Shown in pieces: positions 1 through 8,514 of a stretch of DNA of 12,489 bases. The stretch covers positions 1 to 12,489 of the forward strand of contig DATMAG010000021.1 in assembly GCA_035560235.1 (NCBI GenBank). Reading direction: 5' to 3'. The notes below the pieces were generated by a model. The model made no database searches. It saw only the letters and a list, made by a program, of their open reading frames with translations, and had not been told where the DNA came from. Positions within the stretch are counted from its first letter, which is position 1; each line of letters begins with the position of its first letter. Both the position numbers and the translations under genes were made by a program. The stretch is from DASRDU01 sp035560235. Its GTDB lineage: Bacteria; Acidobacteriota; Blastocatellia; RBC074.

Positions 1-2
1 GG

Positions 3-158
3 TTTGAGGGAACCGCCGCGAACTCTGAAGACCGCTATAGTACCGGCGCGCATCTTTTTAGCACGGTCAAACAGAAATGTAAACTACTCGAAGAATTAAA
101 TCACACCACGAAAGACTGGGACCCCATTGCAGTACGCGAGCGTGAGCGAGCGCCCTGA
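3..158 (+). CDS. Possible C-terminal tail of an unidentified upstream gene (partial)
   Basis: One forward frame is open from the window edge for 51 codons and stops at TGA 156-158. The other two forward frames close earlier, and I found no convincing reverse-strand gene in the first 100 bases. The peptide is polar, with the stretch KLLEELNHTTKDWDP followed by an arginine-rich end (VRERERAP). That end and the stop codon lie inside the left arm of a GC-rich palindrome, so the true C-terminus may have been altered by the repeat. I do not recognise a family. It may not be coding at all; the only support is the open frame and the lack of a better explanation. Confidence 0.25.
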   Translation, partial: FEGTAANSEDRYSTGAHLFSTVKQKCKLLEELNHTTKDWDPIAVRERERAP

Positions 159-191
159 TCGCGCAATGTCAGGCGCTCACTGACGCTCGCG
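135..191. repeat. GC-rich imperfect palindrome
   Basis: The left arm at 135-158 pairs with the right arm at 169-191. Pairing is broken by two mismatches and one unpaired C, leaving a loop of about 10 bases at 159-168. The arms consist of GCGAGCG / GAGCGCC-type units. No T-run follows, so it does not look like an intrinsic terminator. It resembles a dispersed palindromic intergenic repeat; copy number cannot be judged from one window. Confidence 0.6.
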
Positions 192-332
192 GACTGTCCC
201 ACTGTCGCGCGCTTCGATTTAAAATGAAAACCCGCTGTTCCTTCGTCTGCTACGCATTTGCCCGGCCAGCATGTATAATCTGCGACTTGTTTTCTCATCA
301 ATCATCCCTTCATGGAGGCACTGATACGGCAG
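192..332. other. Leader region upstream of argG
   Basis: About 140 bases between the GC-rich palindrome and the argG start carry no convincing gene. A short frame opening at ATG 224 runs past the argG start out of frame and begins upstream of the putative promoter, so I do not call it. The region holds a TATAAT box at 274-279 and a GGAGG at 314-318. I saw no obvious arginine-repressor palindrome. Confidence 0.4.
251..279 (+). promoter_or_regulatory. Putative sigma70-type promoter for argG
   Basis: A perfect -10 hexamer TATAAT lies at 274-279, 53 bases before the preferred argG start. The -35 position at 17-bp spacing (251-256, TACGCA) matches TTGACA at only three of six positions. The call therefore rests mainly on the -10 box and its position. 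It would drive the argG, cupin and YpdA-like operon. Confidence 0.45.
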
Positions 333-1538
333 ATGACTGCACAGTACAAGAAAGTTGCGCTCGCTTATTCCGGCGGGCTTGATACCTCGATCATCATTCC
401 CTGGCTGAAGGAAAATTATCATTGCGAAGTAGTGGCGATTGCCGCCGACGTGGGACAGGAAGAGGAGCTTGACGGATTGAAGGAGAAGGCCATTGCCACC
501 GGCGCGGCGGAAATTTACATCGAAGACCTGCGCCACGAATTCGTCACCGAATACATCTGGCCGACGCTGCGCGCCGGAGCCGTGTACGAACACAAGTATC
601 TGCTCGGCACTTCATTTGCCCGCCCGGTGATTGCAAAGAAACAGGTCGAACTCGCAAAGGCCACGGGCTGCGATGCGCTCTGTCACGGCTGCACGGGCAA
701 GGGCAACGATCAGGTGCGCTTCGAACTGACTTATAAAGCGCTCGCGCCGGAACTGCCTGTCATCGCTCCCTGGCGCGAATGGAACATCGTTTCGCGCGAA
801 GACGCGATTGATTACGCCGCTGAAAGAAAGATTCCGATTACTGCAAGCCGCGAAAAGATCTATTCGCGCGACCGGAACATCTGGCACATCTCGCACGAAG
901 GCGGCATCCTCGAAGACCCGGCCAGCGAACCCGAAGAGGCGATGTACATTCTGACCCGCTCGCCGCAGGACGCGCCGAACGAAGCCGAGTACGTCGAAAT
1001 CGCTTTTGAGAAAGCCACGCCCGTCGCGGTCAACGGCGAACATCTTGATCCGGTTCCGCTGCTCCAGAAACTCAATGAAATCGGCAGCCGCAACGGCATT
1101 GGCCGAATTGATCTGGTCGAAAACCGGCTGGTCGGCATGAAATCGCGCGGCTGTTACGAAACGCCGGGCGGCACGCTGCTGCTCGCGGCGCTGCGCGAAC
1201 TTGAAGCGTTGTGCCTCGACCGCGAAGCGGCGCATTACAAGGAGATCATCGCGCACAAATACGCCGAGATGGTTTATTTCGGTCAGTGGTTCACGCCGCT
1301 CAGAGAAGCGCTCGACGCCTTTGTGAACCGCCTGACTGAAAACGTCAGCGGCACGTGTCGGCTGAAACTTTACAAAGGCAACGTCATCATTGCCGGGCGC
1401 ACTTCACCGAACACGCTTTATCGTCCTGACCTGGCTTCGTTCACGATGGGCGCCAGCTACGATCAGAAGGACGCGGCAGGCTTCATCAACATTTTCGGCC
1501 TGCCGATCACGGTGCAGGCGCTGACGCAGAATAAGTAA
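333..1538 (+). CDS. argG: Argininosuccinate synthase
   Basis: This enzyme joins citrulline and aspartate using ATP to make argininosuccinate, the penultimate step of arginine synthesis, in the cytoplasm. The 401-residue product matches the usual family length. Visible motifs are the ATP-pyrophosphatase P-loop AYSGGLDTS (residues 11-19), YLLGTSFARP (89-98) and GCTGKGNDQVRFE (119-131), all typical of ArgG. I prefer ATG 333 because family members begin only a few residues before KKVALAYSGG. An in-frame ATG at 312 would add seven residues, but GGAGG (314-318) lies within those codons, 14 bases before 333. That spacing is long, so the start is not certain. It is the first gene of an apparent three-gene operon, and its stop overlaps a TAAGG that can serve the next gene. 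No other arg gene is in the window. Confidence 0.97.
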   Translation: MTAQYKKVALAYSGGLDTSIIIPWLKENYHCEVVAIAADVGQEEELDGLKEKAIATGAAEIYIEDLRHEFVTEYIWPTLRAGAVYEHKYLLGTSFARPVIAKKQVELAKATGCDALCHGCTGKGNDQVRFELTYKALAPELPVIAPWREWNIVSREDAIDYAAERKIPITASREKIYSRDRNIWHISHEGGILEDPASEPEEAMYILTRSPQDAPNEAEYVEIAFEKATPVAVNGEHLDPVPLLQKLNEIGSRNGIGRIDLVENRLVGMKSRGCYETPGGTLLLAALRELEALCLDREAAHYKEIIAHKYAEMVYFGQWFTPLREALDAFVNRLTENVSGTCRLKLYKGNVIIAGRTSPNTLYRPDLASFTMGASYDQKDAAGFINIFGLPITVQALTQNK

Positions 1539-1549
1539 GGTTACGCGCC

Positions 1550-1912
1550 ATGCTCATCGTCAATCGTCGTGATTCAAAAATCCTGCACACGCCGCACGGC
1601 TCTGAGATTCGTCCGCTGATTGACCGGACGACCTCGCCTGTGACGCAGTGCAGCCTCGCGGAAGAGACTCTGCCGCCGGGCCGGAGCGTGACGCCGCATC
1701 ATCACGAGGTGCTCGAAGAGATTTATTACATTCTCAGCGGCAGCGGCGTGATGACGATTGGCGATGAGCAGCGCGCAGTCGGCGCAGGCGATGCGATCTA
1801 CATTCCGAAACAGCAGCGCCACACGCTGACGAACACAGGCGGCCAGGAGATGAAAATTCTGCTCGTCTGCGGCCCGGCGTTTTATTTTGAAGATCATCGG
1901 ATTGAAGCATGA
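1550..1912 (+). CDS. Single-domain cupin protein
   Basis: This is a 120-residue small beta-barrel protein of the cupin superfamily. Cupin motif 1 is visible at residues 44-64 (G44, H50, H52, E56/E57, G64). Motif 2 spans 80-95 (G80, P86, H91, N95), with Q in place of the usual glycine after the proline. The three histidines and one glutamate suggest a bound divalent metal. The cupin fold alone does not fix the substrate; it could be a sugar isomerase, a dioxygenase or a ligand sensor. AAGG at 1537-1540 gives a ribosome site nine bases before the start. The stop overlaps the next start as ATGA, so translation is probably coupled to the flavoprotein gene. Confidence 0.85.
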   Translation: MLIVNRRDSKILHTPHGSEIRPLIDRTTSPVTQCSLAEETLPPGRSVTPHHHEVLEEIYYILSGSGVMTIGDEQRAVGAGDAIYIPKQQRHTLTNTGGQEMKILLVCGPAFYFEDHRIEA

Positions 1913-2937
1913 GAGCAGAGCAGTTGCTTGATGTCATCATTATTGGCGGCGGCCCGACCGGGCTGGCCTGCGCGATTGAAGCGCAGCGCGCCGGGCTGGA
2001 TTATCTGGTGATTGAGAAAGGCTGTCTGGTCAATTCGCTCTTCAATTACCCGACGCAGATGGTCTTTTTCACGACGCCGGAGCTGCTTGAAATCGGCGAT
2101 CTGCCCTTTGTCTGCGAGCGCGAAAAACCGAATCGCCTTGAAGCGCTCAAATATTATCGCCGCGTCACTGACGCTTACCGGTTGCGCGTCAATCAATACG
2201 AAAGGGTGCTGAAGGCAGGCGGGGCAGATGGCGATTTCAGCGTTGAGACTGAACTTCTCGCTACGGGCGAGCGGCGCACTTATCGCGCGCGCAAGCTGAT
2301 CATTGCGATTGGCTATTACGATCAGCCGAATTTCATGGGCATTCCCGGCGAAGATCTGCCGAAGGTTTCGCATTATTACAAGGATGCGCACCCGTTTTAT
2401 CAGCGCGAGGTCGCAGTCATCGGCGGCGGCAATTCAGCCGCGCTCGCCGCGCTTGATCTGCACCGCAGCGGCGCGCGCGTGACGCTCATTCATCGCGGCG
2501 AAATGCTCAAGCGCAGCATCAAGTACTGGATTCTGCCTGACATTGAAAACCGCATCAGCAATGGCGAAGTCAGAGCTTTTTTCAGAACCATCGTCACCGA
2601 AATCAATCTGACGAGCATCCGGTTGCACAACCTCGACACGGACGAGGAAACGGAATTGCCGAACGATTTCGTTTTCGCGCTGACGGGTTATCACACCGAT
2701 AATGATTTTCTGCGCGCGCTTGGTGTTGAGATTGACCCCGACACGCTGAAGCCTGCGTTTGATCCTGAAACGCTGGAATCGAACGTGCCCGGCGTTTACC
2801 TGGCCGGAGTCGTGATTGCCGGCAGGGAGAGCGGAAAGATTTTCATTGAGAACGGACGCTTTCACGGCGGCCAGATCATCCGCGCGATGAAACCGGCGCC
2901 TGGGGCGCAAAAGAAGCTGTCCACGAACAGAAAATAA
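1909..2937 (+). CDS. YpdA/Bdr-family FAD-dependent disulfide reductase (putative bacillithiol disulfide reductase)
   Basis: This is a 342-residue flavoprotein with two Rossmann motifs: GGGPTG at residues 13-18 for FAD and GGGNSAA at 172-178 for NAD(P)H. The stretch VNSLFNYPTQMVFFTTPELLEIGD (in two parts, 41-53 and 54-64) is characteristic of YpdA, which in Firmicutes recycles oxidised bacillithiol. There is no CxxC, so it is not an ordinary thioredoxin reductase. In characterised YpdA proteins, as I recall, the first glycine motif is GGGPCG and its cysteine matters for activity; here that position is Thr17. The C-terminal half keeps the FAD-contact region PGVYLAGVV. It overlaps the cupin gene by four bases. 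Its role in bacillithiol redox balance is inferred; no bacillithiol synthesis gene is in the window. Confidence 0.85.
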   Translation: MRAEQLLDVIIIGGGPTGLACAIEAQRAGLDYLVIEKGCLVNSLFNYPTQMVFFTTPELLEIGDLPFVCEREKPNRLEALKYYRRVTDAYRLRVNQYERVLKAGGADGDFSVETELLATGERRTYRARKLIIAIGYYDQPNFMGIPGEDLPKVSHYYKDAHPFYQREVAVIGGGNSAALAALDLHRSGARVTLIHRGEMLKRSIKYWILPDIENRISNGEVRAFFRTIVTEINLTSIRLHNLDTDEETELPNDFVFALTGYHTDNDFLRALGVEIDPDTLKPAFDPETLESNVPGVYLAGVVIAGRESGKIFIENGRFHGGQIIRAMKPAPGAQKKLSTNRK

Positions 2938-2988
2938 CTAACCCCCGACTGAATTACATAATTCCCGCCCCGGAGAATTGAAACTGCA

Positions 2989-4046
<1,058 letters not shown>

Positions 4047-4050
<4 letters not shown>

Positions 4051-4073
4051 CAACCTGAGAGAAAAGTTATAAT
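4047..4073 (+). promoter_or_regulatory. Putative promoter for the DUF5678/retropepsin pair
   Basis: A perfect TATAAT at 4068-4073 is preceded by CTGACA at 4047-4052, which matches the -35 consensus at five of six positions. The 15-bp spacer is shorter than ideal. The -35 box overlaps the hemE stop codon. The -10 box is 30 bases before a strong ribosome site for the next gene, which suggests the pair is transcribed independently of hemE. Confidence 0.45.
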
Positions 4074-4090
4074 AAAGGTGATTCTGAAAC

Positions 4091-4095
4091 GGAGG
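4091..4095 (+). promoter_or_regulatory. Strong Shine-Dalgarno GGAGG
   Basis: A consensus GGAGG lies seven bases before ATG 4103. It is the best-placed ribosome site I saw in the window; most other genes here have weak or no recognisable site. It fixes the start of the DUF5678-like gene. Confidence 0.7.
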
Positions 4096-4102
4096 ATGAC
4101 TG

Positions 4103-4468
4103 ATGGAAGGAATCACGCTTGAAAAAGTGGTCGAGCAGGTACGGCAGCTCAGCGTTGAAGATCAGGAGAAACTGCGGCTGATGCTCAACGAGACGCCTGT
4201 GTTTGTTGATCGTGACTCATCGCTCCCGATCAAACCACGCATCATCAGCACGAACGTGCCGATGAAGGACAGGTCGAGAGAGAACGAATGGTTGCGCCAG
4301 CGTCGTGATAAATATGCCGGGCAGTGGGTCGCGCTTGATGGCGACAGACTGCTCGCGCATGGCCCGCGTCTGAAGGAGGTCGCCGAAGCTGCGCGCAGAG
4401 CCGGTGTTGAAGATGCCCTGATGGTTCACGTTGAACCGAGTGACGCCCTCCCCTGGGCAGGATTTTAG
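4103..4468 (+). CDS. DUF5678-like small protein
   Basis: This is a 121-residue protein of unknown function in two parts. Residues 1-30 form a predicted helical region, with LSVEDQEKLRLML resembling the N-terminal helix of small antitoxin or addiction-module components. After a loose linker, residues 63-111 carry a compact block with KYAGQWVALDGDRLLAHGPRLKEV (read at about 70-93) that matches my memory of DUF5678. It has no signal peptide or membrane segment. It has its own promoter-like sequence and a strong ribosome site. Its stop is two bases before the start of the following protease reading frame, and that start's ribosome site lies within this gene's last codons. I infer that the two are translationally coupled and act together; what they act on is unknown. 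Confidence 0.75.
   Translation: MEGITLEKVVEQVRQLSVEDQEKLRLMLNETPVFVDRDSSLPIKPRIISTNVPMKDRSRENEWLRQRRDKYAGQWVALDGDRLLAHGPRLKEVAEAARRAGVEDALMVHVEPSDALPWAGF
4459..4462 (+). promoter_or_regulatory. Ribosome site AGGA that points to ATG 4471
   Basis: AGGA lies inside the last codons of the DUF5678-like gene, eight bases before ATG 4471. No comparable site precedes TTG 4508 or ATG 4511. This favours 4471 as the original start of the protease gene and so supports the frameshift reading. Confidence 0.5.
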
Positions 4469-4470
4469 TT

Positions 4471-4578
4471 ATGCCTTTTCATCTGAGTTTCGACGTTCGT
4501 CGAAAGTTTGATGCTCTGTCCACAGGCATTACGATTGAAGCTGTTCTCGGCGCAGGTCGAGTGCAAAGCAAAGATTGA
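4471..4578 (+). pseudogene. Displaced N-terminal segment of the retropepsin-like gene
   Basis: From ATG 4471 a frame runs 35 codons to TGA 4576-4578. Its first part reads MPFHLSFDVRRKFDA and then TGITIEAVLGA, which looks like the normal beta-strand opening of a retropepsin-like domain. It is one base out of frame with the DTGA-containing downstream part. Dropping one G from the GG at 4555-4556 would join the two as EAVLGA-VECKAKIDTGA. This is either a real frameshift mutation or a one-base sequencing or assembly error. Confidence 0.45.
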
Positions 4579-4873
4579 TACTGGCGCCCAATTTTGTCTT
4601 TTCGAGCGGGATGTTGGCGAAGCTCTGGGAATTGACATTGAAAGTGGCCTGCGGGTGAATCTGGAAACACTGACTGGCCGGATGATTGCTTGGGGACACG
4701 AGGTTTCACTCACTACCCTCGGATTGCGTTTCGACACGATGATCTATTTTGCCGAGAGTTATGAAATGAATCGTAATCTGCTCGGTCGTCAGGGCTGGCT
4801 GCAACTGGTGCGGCTGGCGATTGTGGATTATGAGGAAGAGATTTATCTGAGTCCTTACGAAGAGCAAATCTGA
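4511..4873 (+). CDS. Retropepsin-like (clan AA) aspartic protease, probably 5'-frameshifted
   Basis: The open frame encodes 120 residues from ATG 4511 (121 from TTG 4508). The catalytic motif of clan AA proteases is visible as DTGA at residues 23-26, preceded by VECKAKI. The second conserved feature, a hydrophobic stretch ending in a glycine loop (NLLGRQGWL), is at 89-97. Such single-domain proteins resemble one half of a pepsin and act as dimers. The first 15 or so residues (MLCPQALRLK...) do not look like the family and are probably an out-of-frame reading of the true N-terminus that starts at 4471. No ribosome site supports the 4508/4511 start. It follows the DUF5678-like gene directly and ends three bases before the M16 gene. 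If the frameshift is genuine, the protein may be made poorly or not at all. Confidence 0.75.
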   Translation: MLCPQALRLKLFSAQVECKAKIDTGAQFCLFERDVGEALGIDIESGLRVNLETLTGRMIAWGHEVSLTTLGLRFDTMIYFAESYEMNRNLLGRQGWLQLVRLAIVDYEEEIYLSPYEEQI

Positions 4874-4876
4874 TTT

Positions 4877-6154
<1,278 letters not shown>

Positions 6155-7432
6155 ATGACCACTTCATTTGCCTCCAGAGTTGCGCGAACTGTCCTGCCCA
6201 ATGGCCTGACGCTGCTGGTGCTGGAAAACGATGCCAATCCGACAGTGTCGGTGACGGGCTATCTGAAAGCCGGTGAGTATTTCAACGCCGAAGGTCAGGA
6301 AGGGCTGGCCGAACTGACGGCGAACATGCTCAACAAAGGCACGCGCAAGCGCAGCAAACTTGAGATTGCTGAATCACTCGAATTCACGGGCGCGCACGTC
6401 AGTTTTTCAACCAACACCTTCACGGTCGGCATTGACGCGCAATCGCTCAGCCAGGATTTCCCGTTCGTCTTTGCCACGCTGGCCGAAGAGTTGCGCGAGC
6501 CGGTCTTTCCCCTGGGTGAACTCGACAAGCTGAAACAGCGCACCGTCGCGGCCATTCAGCGCAGCCAGGAAAGTACACGCGGGCGCGCCATCGAACGCCT
6601 GTCGCAGATTCTTTTTCCGCGCTCGTCGCCGTTTTATGAACTGTCCGCCGAAGAATCAATCAGCCAGGTCAAAGCTGTAACTTCTGATCACGTGCGCCGC
6701 TTTTACAAACGACATTACGGCGCGGCTTCGCTGATTCTGGTGGTCGTCGGTGATGTCAAAGCCGAAGCGGTTGAAAAGCTGGTCACTGAAACGCTCGGTG
6801 ACTGGACGGGCGCACCGGCCCAGGCCATCGAAGTTGAAGAGACGCCGCTGCAGACCGAACCGATCCGCGACGTGGTGCCGATGAAGGACAAGGCGAACGT
6901 GGATGTCGTGATCGGTCACGCCTCGCGGCTGCGACGGGCGAATCCTGATTACCTGCCCGCGATTCTGGCCAATCGCGCGCTTGGACAATCAACCATTTCA
7001 TCGCGGCTGGGCCTGAAGGTGCGCGATGAAATGGGGCTGACTTACGGCATCAATTCATACTTTGCCGATTCGGGCCTGGGTGACGGGCCGTATATCATCG
7101 GGCTGACGCTTGCGCCTGAAGACATTGAACTCGGCATCAGAACGACGCTGGATATTGTCGAGGGTTTTGTTGCCGGCGGCATCCGTGAGGATGAATTGCA
7201 GGACGAGCAGACTTCGATCATCGGCACTTTCAAGGTCGGGCTGGCTTCAAATTCAGGCATGGCGCATCAACTGGCGAGCGCCGAATTTTACGGGCTGGGC
7301 GTTGGCTATCTTGACGAATTTCCCGAGATCATCCGCTCCATCACCAAAGCGCAGGTGGACGAAGCCATTCGCAAATACATTCACCCTGAAGTCGCCACAA
7401 CCGTGATTGCGGGAACGCTGGATAGTGATTAG
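6155..7432 (+). CDS. M16-family peptidase-like protein, non-catalytic subunit
   Basis: This is a 425-residue M16 protein whose ATG follows the preceding stop with no gap. In the position of HxxEH it has ELTAN (residues 53-57, in GLAELTANMLNKGT), so it cannot bind the catalytic zinc. Its C-terminal half carries VRDEMGLTYGINSYF (289-303), with Arg290 and Tyr297 forming the R/Y pair known to hold substrate in M16B enzymes. The likely role is the substrate-binding partner of the zinc-bearing neighbour. Two-subunit M16B peptidases with this division of motifs are known in other bacteria. There is no signal peptide or membrane segment. A repeat hairpin follows its stop. Confidence 0.93.
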   Translation: MTTSFASRVARTVLPNGLTLLVLENDANPTVSVTGYLKAGEYFNAEGQEGLAELTANMLNKGTRKRSKLEIAESLEFTGAHVSFSTNTFTVGIDAQSLSQDFPFVFATLAEELREPVFPLGELDKLKQRTVAAIQRSQESTRGRAIERLSQILFPRSSPFYELSAEESISQVKAVTSDHVRRFYKRHYGAASLILVVVGDVKAEAVEKLVTETLGDWTGAPAQAIEVEETPLQTEPIRDVVPMKDKANVDVVIGHASRLRRANPDYLPAILANRALGQSTISSRLGLKVRDEMGLTYGINSYFADSGLGDGPYIIGLTLAPEDIELGIRTTLDIVEGFVAGGIREDELQDEQTSIIGTFKVGLASNSGMAHQLASAEFYGLGVGYLDEFPEIIRSITKAQVDEAIRKYIHPEVATTVIAGTLDSD

Positions 7433-7439
7433 TGGCTGA

Positions 7440-7523
7440 TGGTCAGTGAAGAGTGAAAAGAGGCGTCGGCAGTTCTTTTCACTCTTCACTGACCACTGAC
7501 CACTAACCACTGACCACTCTTTA
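7440..7523. repeat. Heptamer-built inverted repeat between the M16 and hemH genes
   Basis: A perfect inverted repeat pairs 7440-7461 with 7474-7495 (22 bp) around a 12-base loop. From 7475 the sequence divides into 7-bp units: CTTTTCA, CTCTTCA, CTGACCA, CTGACCA, CTAACCA, CTGACCA and CTCTTTA, the last running into the hemH ATG. The left arm holds three of the same units on the other strand. There is no T-run after the hairpin. Because the units reach the start codon, hemH has no recognisable ribosome site. The hairpin could act as an mRNA-end barrier or attenuator; that is inference. Confidence 0.85.
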
Positions 7524-8503
7524 TGAAACCGGGTGTCATTCTTTTCAATCTGGGCGGGCCTGAGACGCTGGCCGATGTCCGGCCATTTCTCTTCAATCTT
7601 TTTTCCGATCCTGAAATTATTCGCCTGCCGGTGAGAGCAATGCAGAAGCCGCTGGCGTGGCTGATCTCAACCACACGTCATAAAAAGTCAGCCGCTTATT
7701 ACGCACAGATCGGTGGCGGTTCGCCGCTGCGTCGGATTACGGACGCGCAGGCCGCAGCGTTGCGCGATGAACTGCGACGGCGCGGCCTTGAAGCTCAGGT
7801 TTATGTCGGGATGCGTTACTGGCATCCGTTTACAGCCGCTGCGCTGGATCAGATCGCGCGCGACGGCATTACTGATCTCATCGTGCTGCCGCTCTATCCG
7901 CAGTTTTCGGTTTCGACGACTGGTTCGAGCTTCAAGGATTTCGTGGCCGAACTTGAACGGCGCGGCGGGCTGCGTCACATCCGGCGACATTACATCACGC
8001 GCTGGCACACGCACGAGGCTTACATCAGCGCGCTGGCCGCGCAGATTGCCGAAGAGGCCGCGAAGTTTCCCGATCAGAACCCGCAGCACATTCACCTGCT
8101 CTTCAGCGCGCACAGCGTCCCGCAAAGTTACATTGAAAACGGCGACCCTTATTTGCGCCACATCGAAGAGACAGTGCGGCTGGTGTGTGAAAAGCTGGGC
8201 CGGGCTTATCCGGCGCATCTGAGCTTTCAAAGCAAGGTCGGGCCGGTGAAGTGGCTCGAACCGGCGACCGATCAGCAGATCAGAGAACTCGCTGCCGCAG
8301 GCGTACAGCAACTGCTGACCATCCCGATTGCGTTTGTCTCAGATCACATTGAAACGCTTTACGAACTCGACATTCTGTACAAAAAGCTGGCCACCGAAGT
8401 CGGCATCCCGCATTACGCCCGCGTGCCCGCGCTCAACACGCGGCCCGATTTCATCAGCGCGATGGCTGATCTGGTTATGCAGCGCATTCATCAGAATTCA
8501 TAA
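7523..8503 (+). CDS. hemH: Ferrochelatase
   Basis: This enzyme inserts ferrous iron into the porphyrin ring, protoporphyrin IX in the classical route or coproporphyrin in the coproporphyrin-dependent route. At 326 residues it has a normal bacterial length. The signature SAHSVPQSYIENGDPY at 196-211 includes catalytic His197, and FVSDHIETLYELD at 271-283 includes the conserved acidic partner Glu277. GGSPLR at 65-70 and GMRYWHP at 96-102 are also typical. No membrane segment is seen. The ATG is preceded directly by a heptamer repeat and no Shine-Dalgarno site. It lies 11 bases before hemY, so the two are co-transcribed. Sequence alone does not decide between HemH and the coproporphyrin enzyme CpfC. 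Confidence 0.95.
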   Translation: MKPGVILFNLGGPETLADVRPFLFNLFSDPEIIRLPVRAMQKPLAWLISTTRHKKSAAYYAQIGGGSPLRRITDAQAAALRDELRRRGLEAQVYVGMRYWHPFTAAALDQIARDGITDLIVLPLYPQFSVSTTGSSFKDFVAELERRGGLRHIRRHYITRWHTHEAYISALAAQIAEEAAKFPDQNPQHIHLLFSAHSVPQSYIENGDPYLRHIEETVRLVCEKLGRAYPAHLSFQSKVGPVKWLEPATDQQIRELAAAGVQQLLTIPIAFVSDHIETLYELDILYKKLATEVGIPHYARVPALNTRPDFISAMADLVMQRIHQNS

Positions 8504-8514
8504 GATCAATCGTT

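Noticed and set aside
224..376. Possible upstream ORF or leader peptide before argG
   Set aside because: It begins upstream of the TATAAT box, so it would not be on the transcript from that promoter. It has no ribosome site and shows no arginine-rich attenuator pattern.
219..593. Reverse-strand open frame of 124 codons over the argG promoter and 5' end
   Set aside because: It overlaps the well-supported argG coding region, has no recognisable motif, and its composition is what an antisense shadow of a GC-rich gene gives.
612..1256. Long reverse-strand open frame of 214 codons within argG
   Set aside because: It lies wholly inside argG, shows no family motif and mirrors argG codon bias.
2938..2988. 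Promoter between the flavoprotein gene and hemE
   Set aside because: A CATAAT at 2957-2962 resembles a -10 box, but no acceptable -35 is found at normal spacing and the gap is only 51 bases.
4488..4505. Short dyad TTTCGACG / CGTCGAAA as an operator
   Set aside because: The 8-bp arms with a 2-base centre lie within the protease N-terminal coding segment, downstream of the promoter and start. No second copy was seen, so chance is likely.
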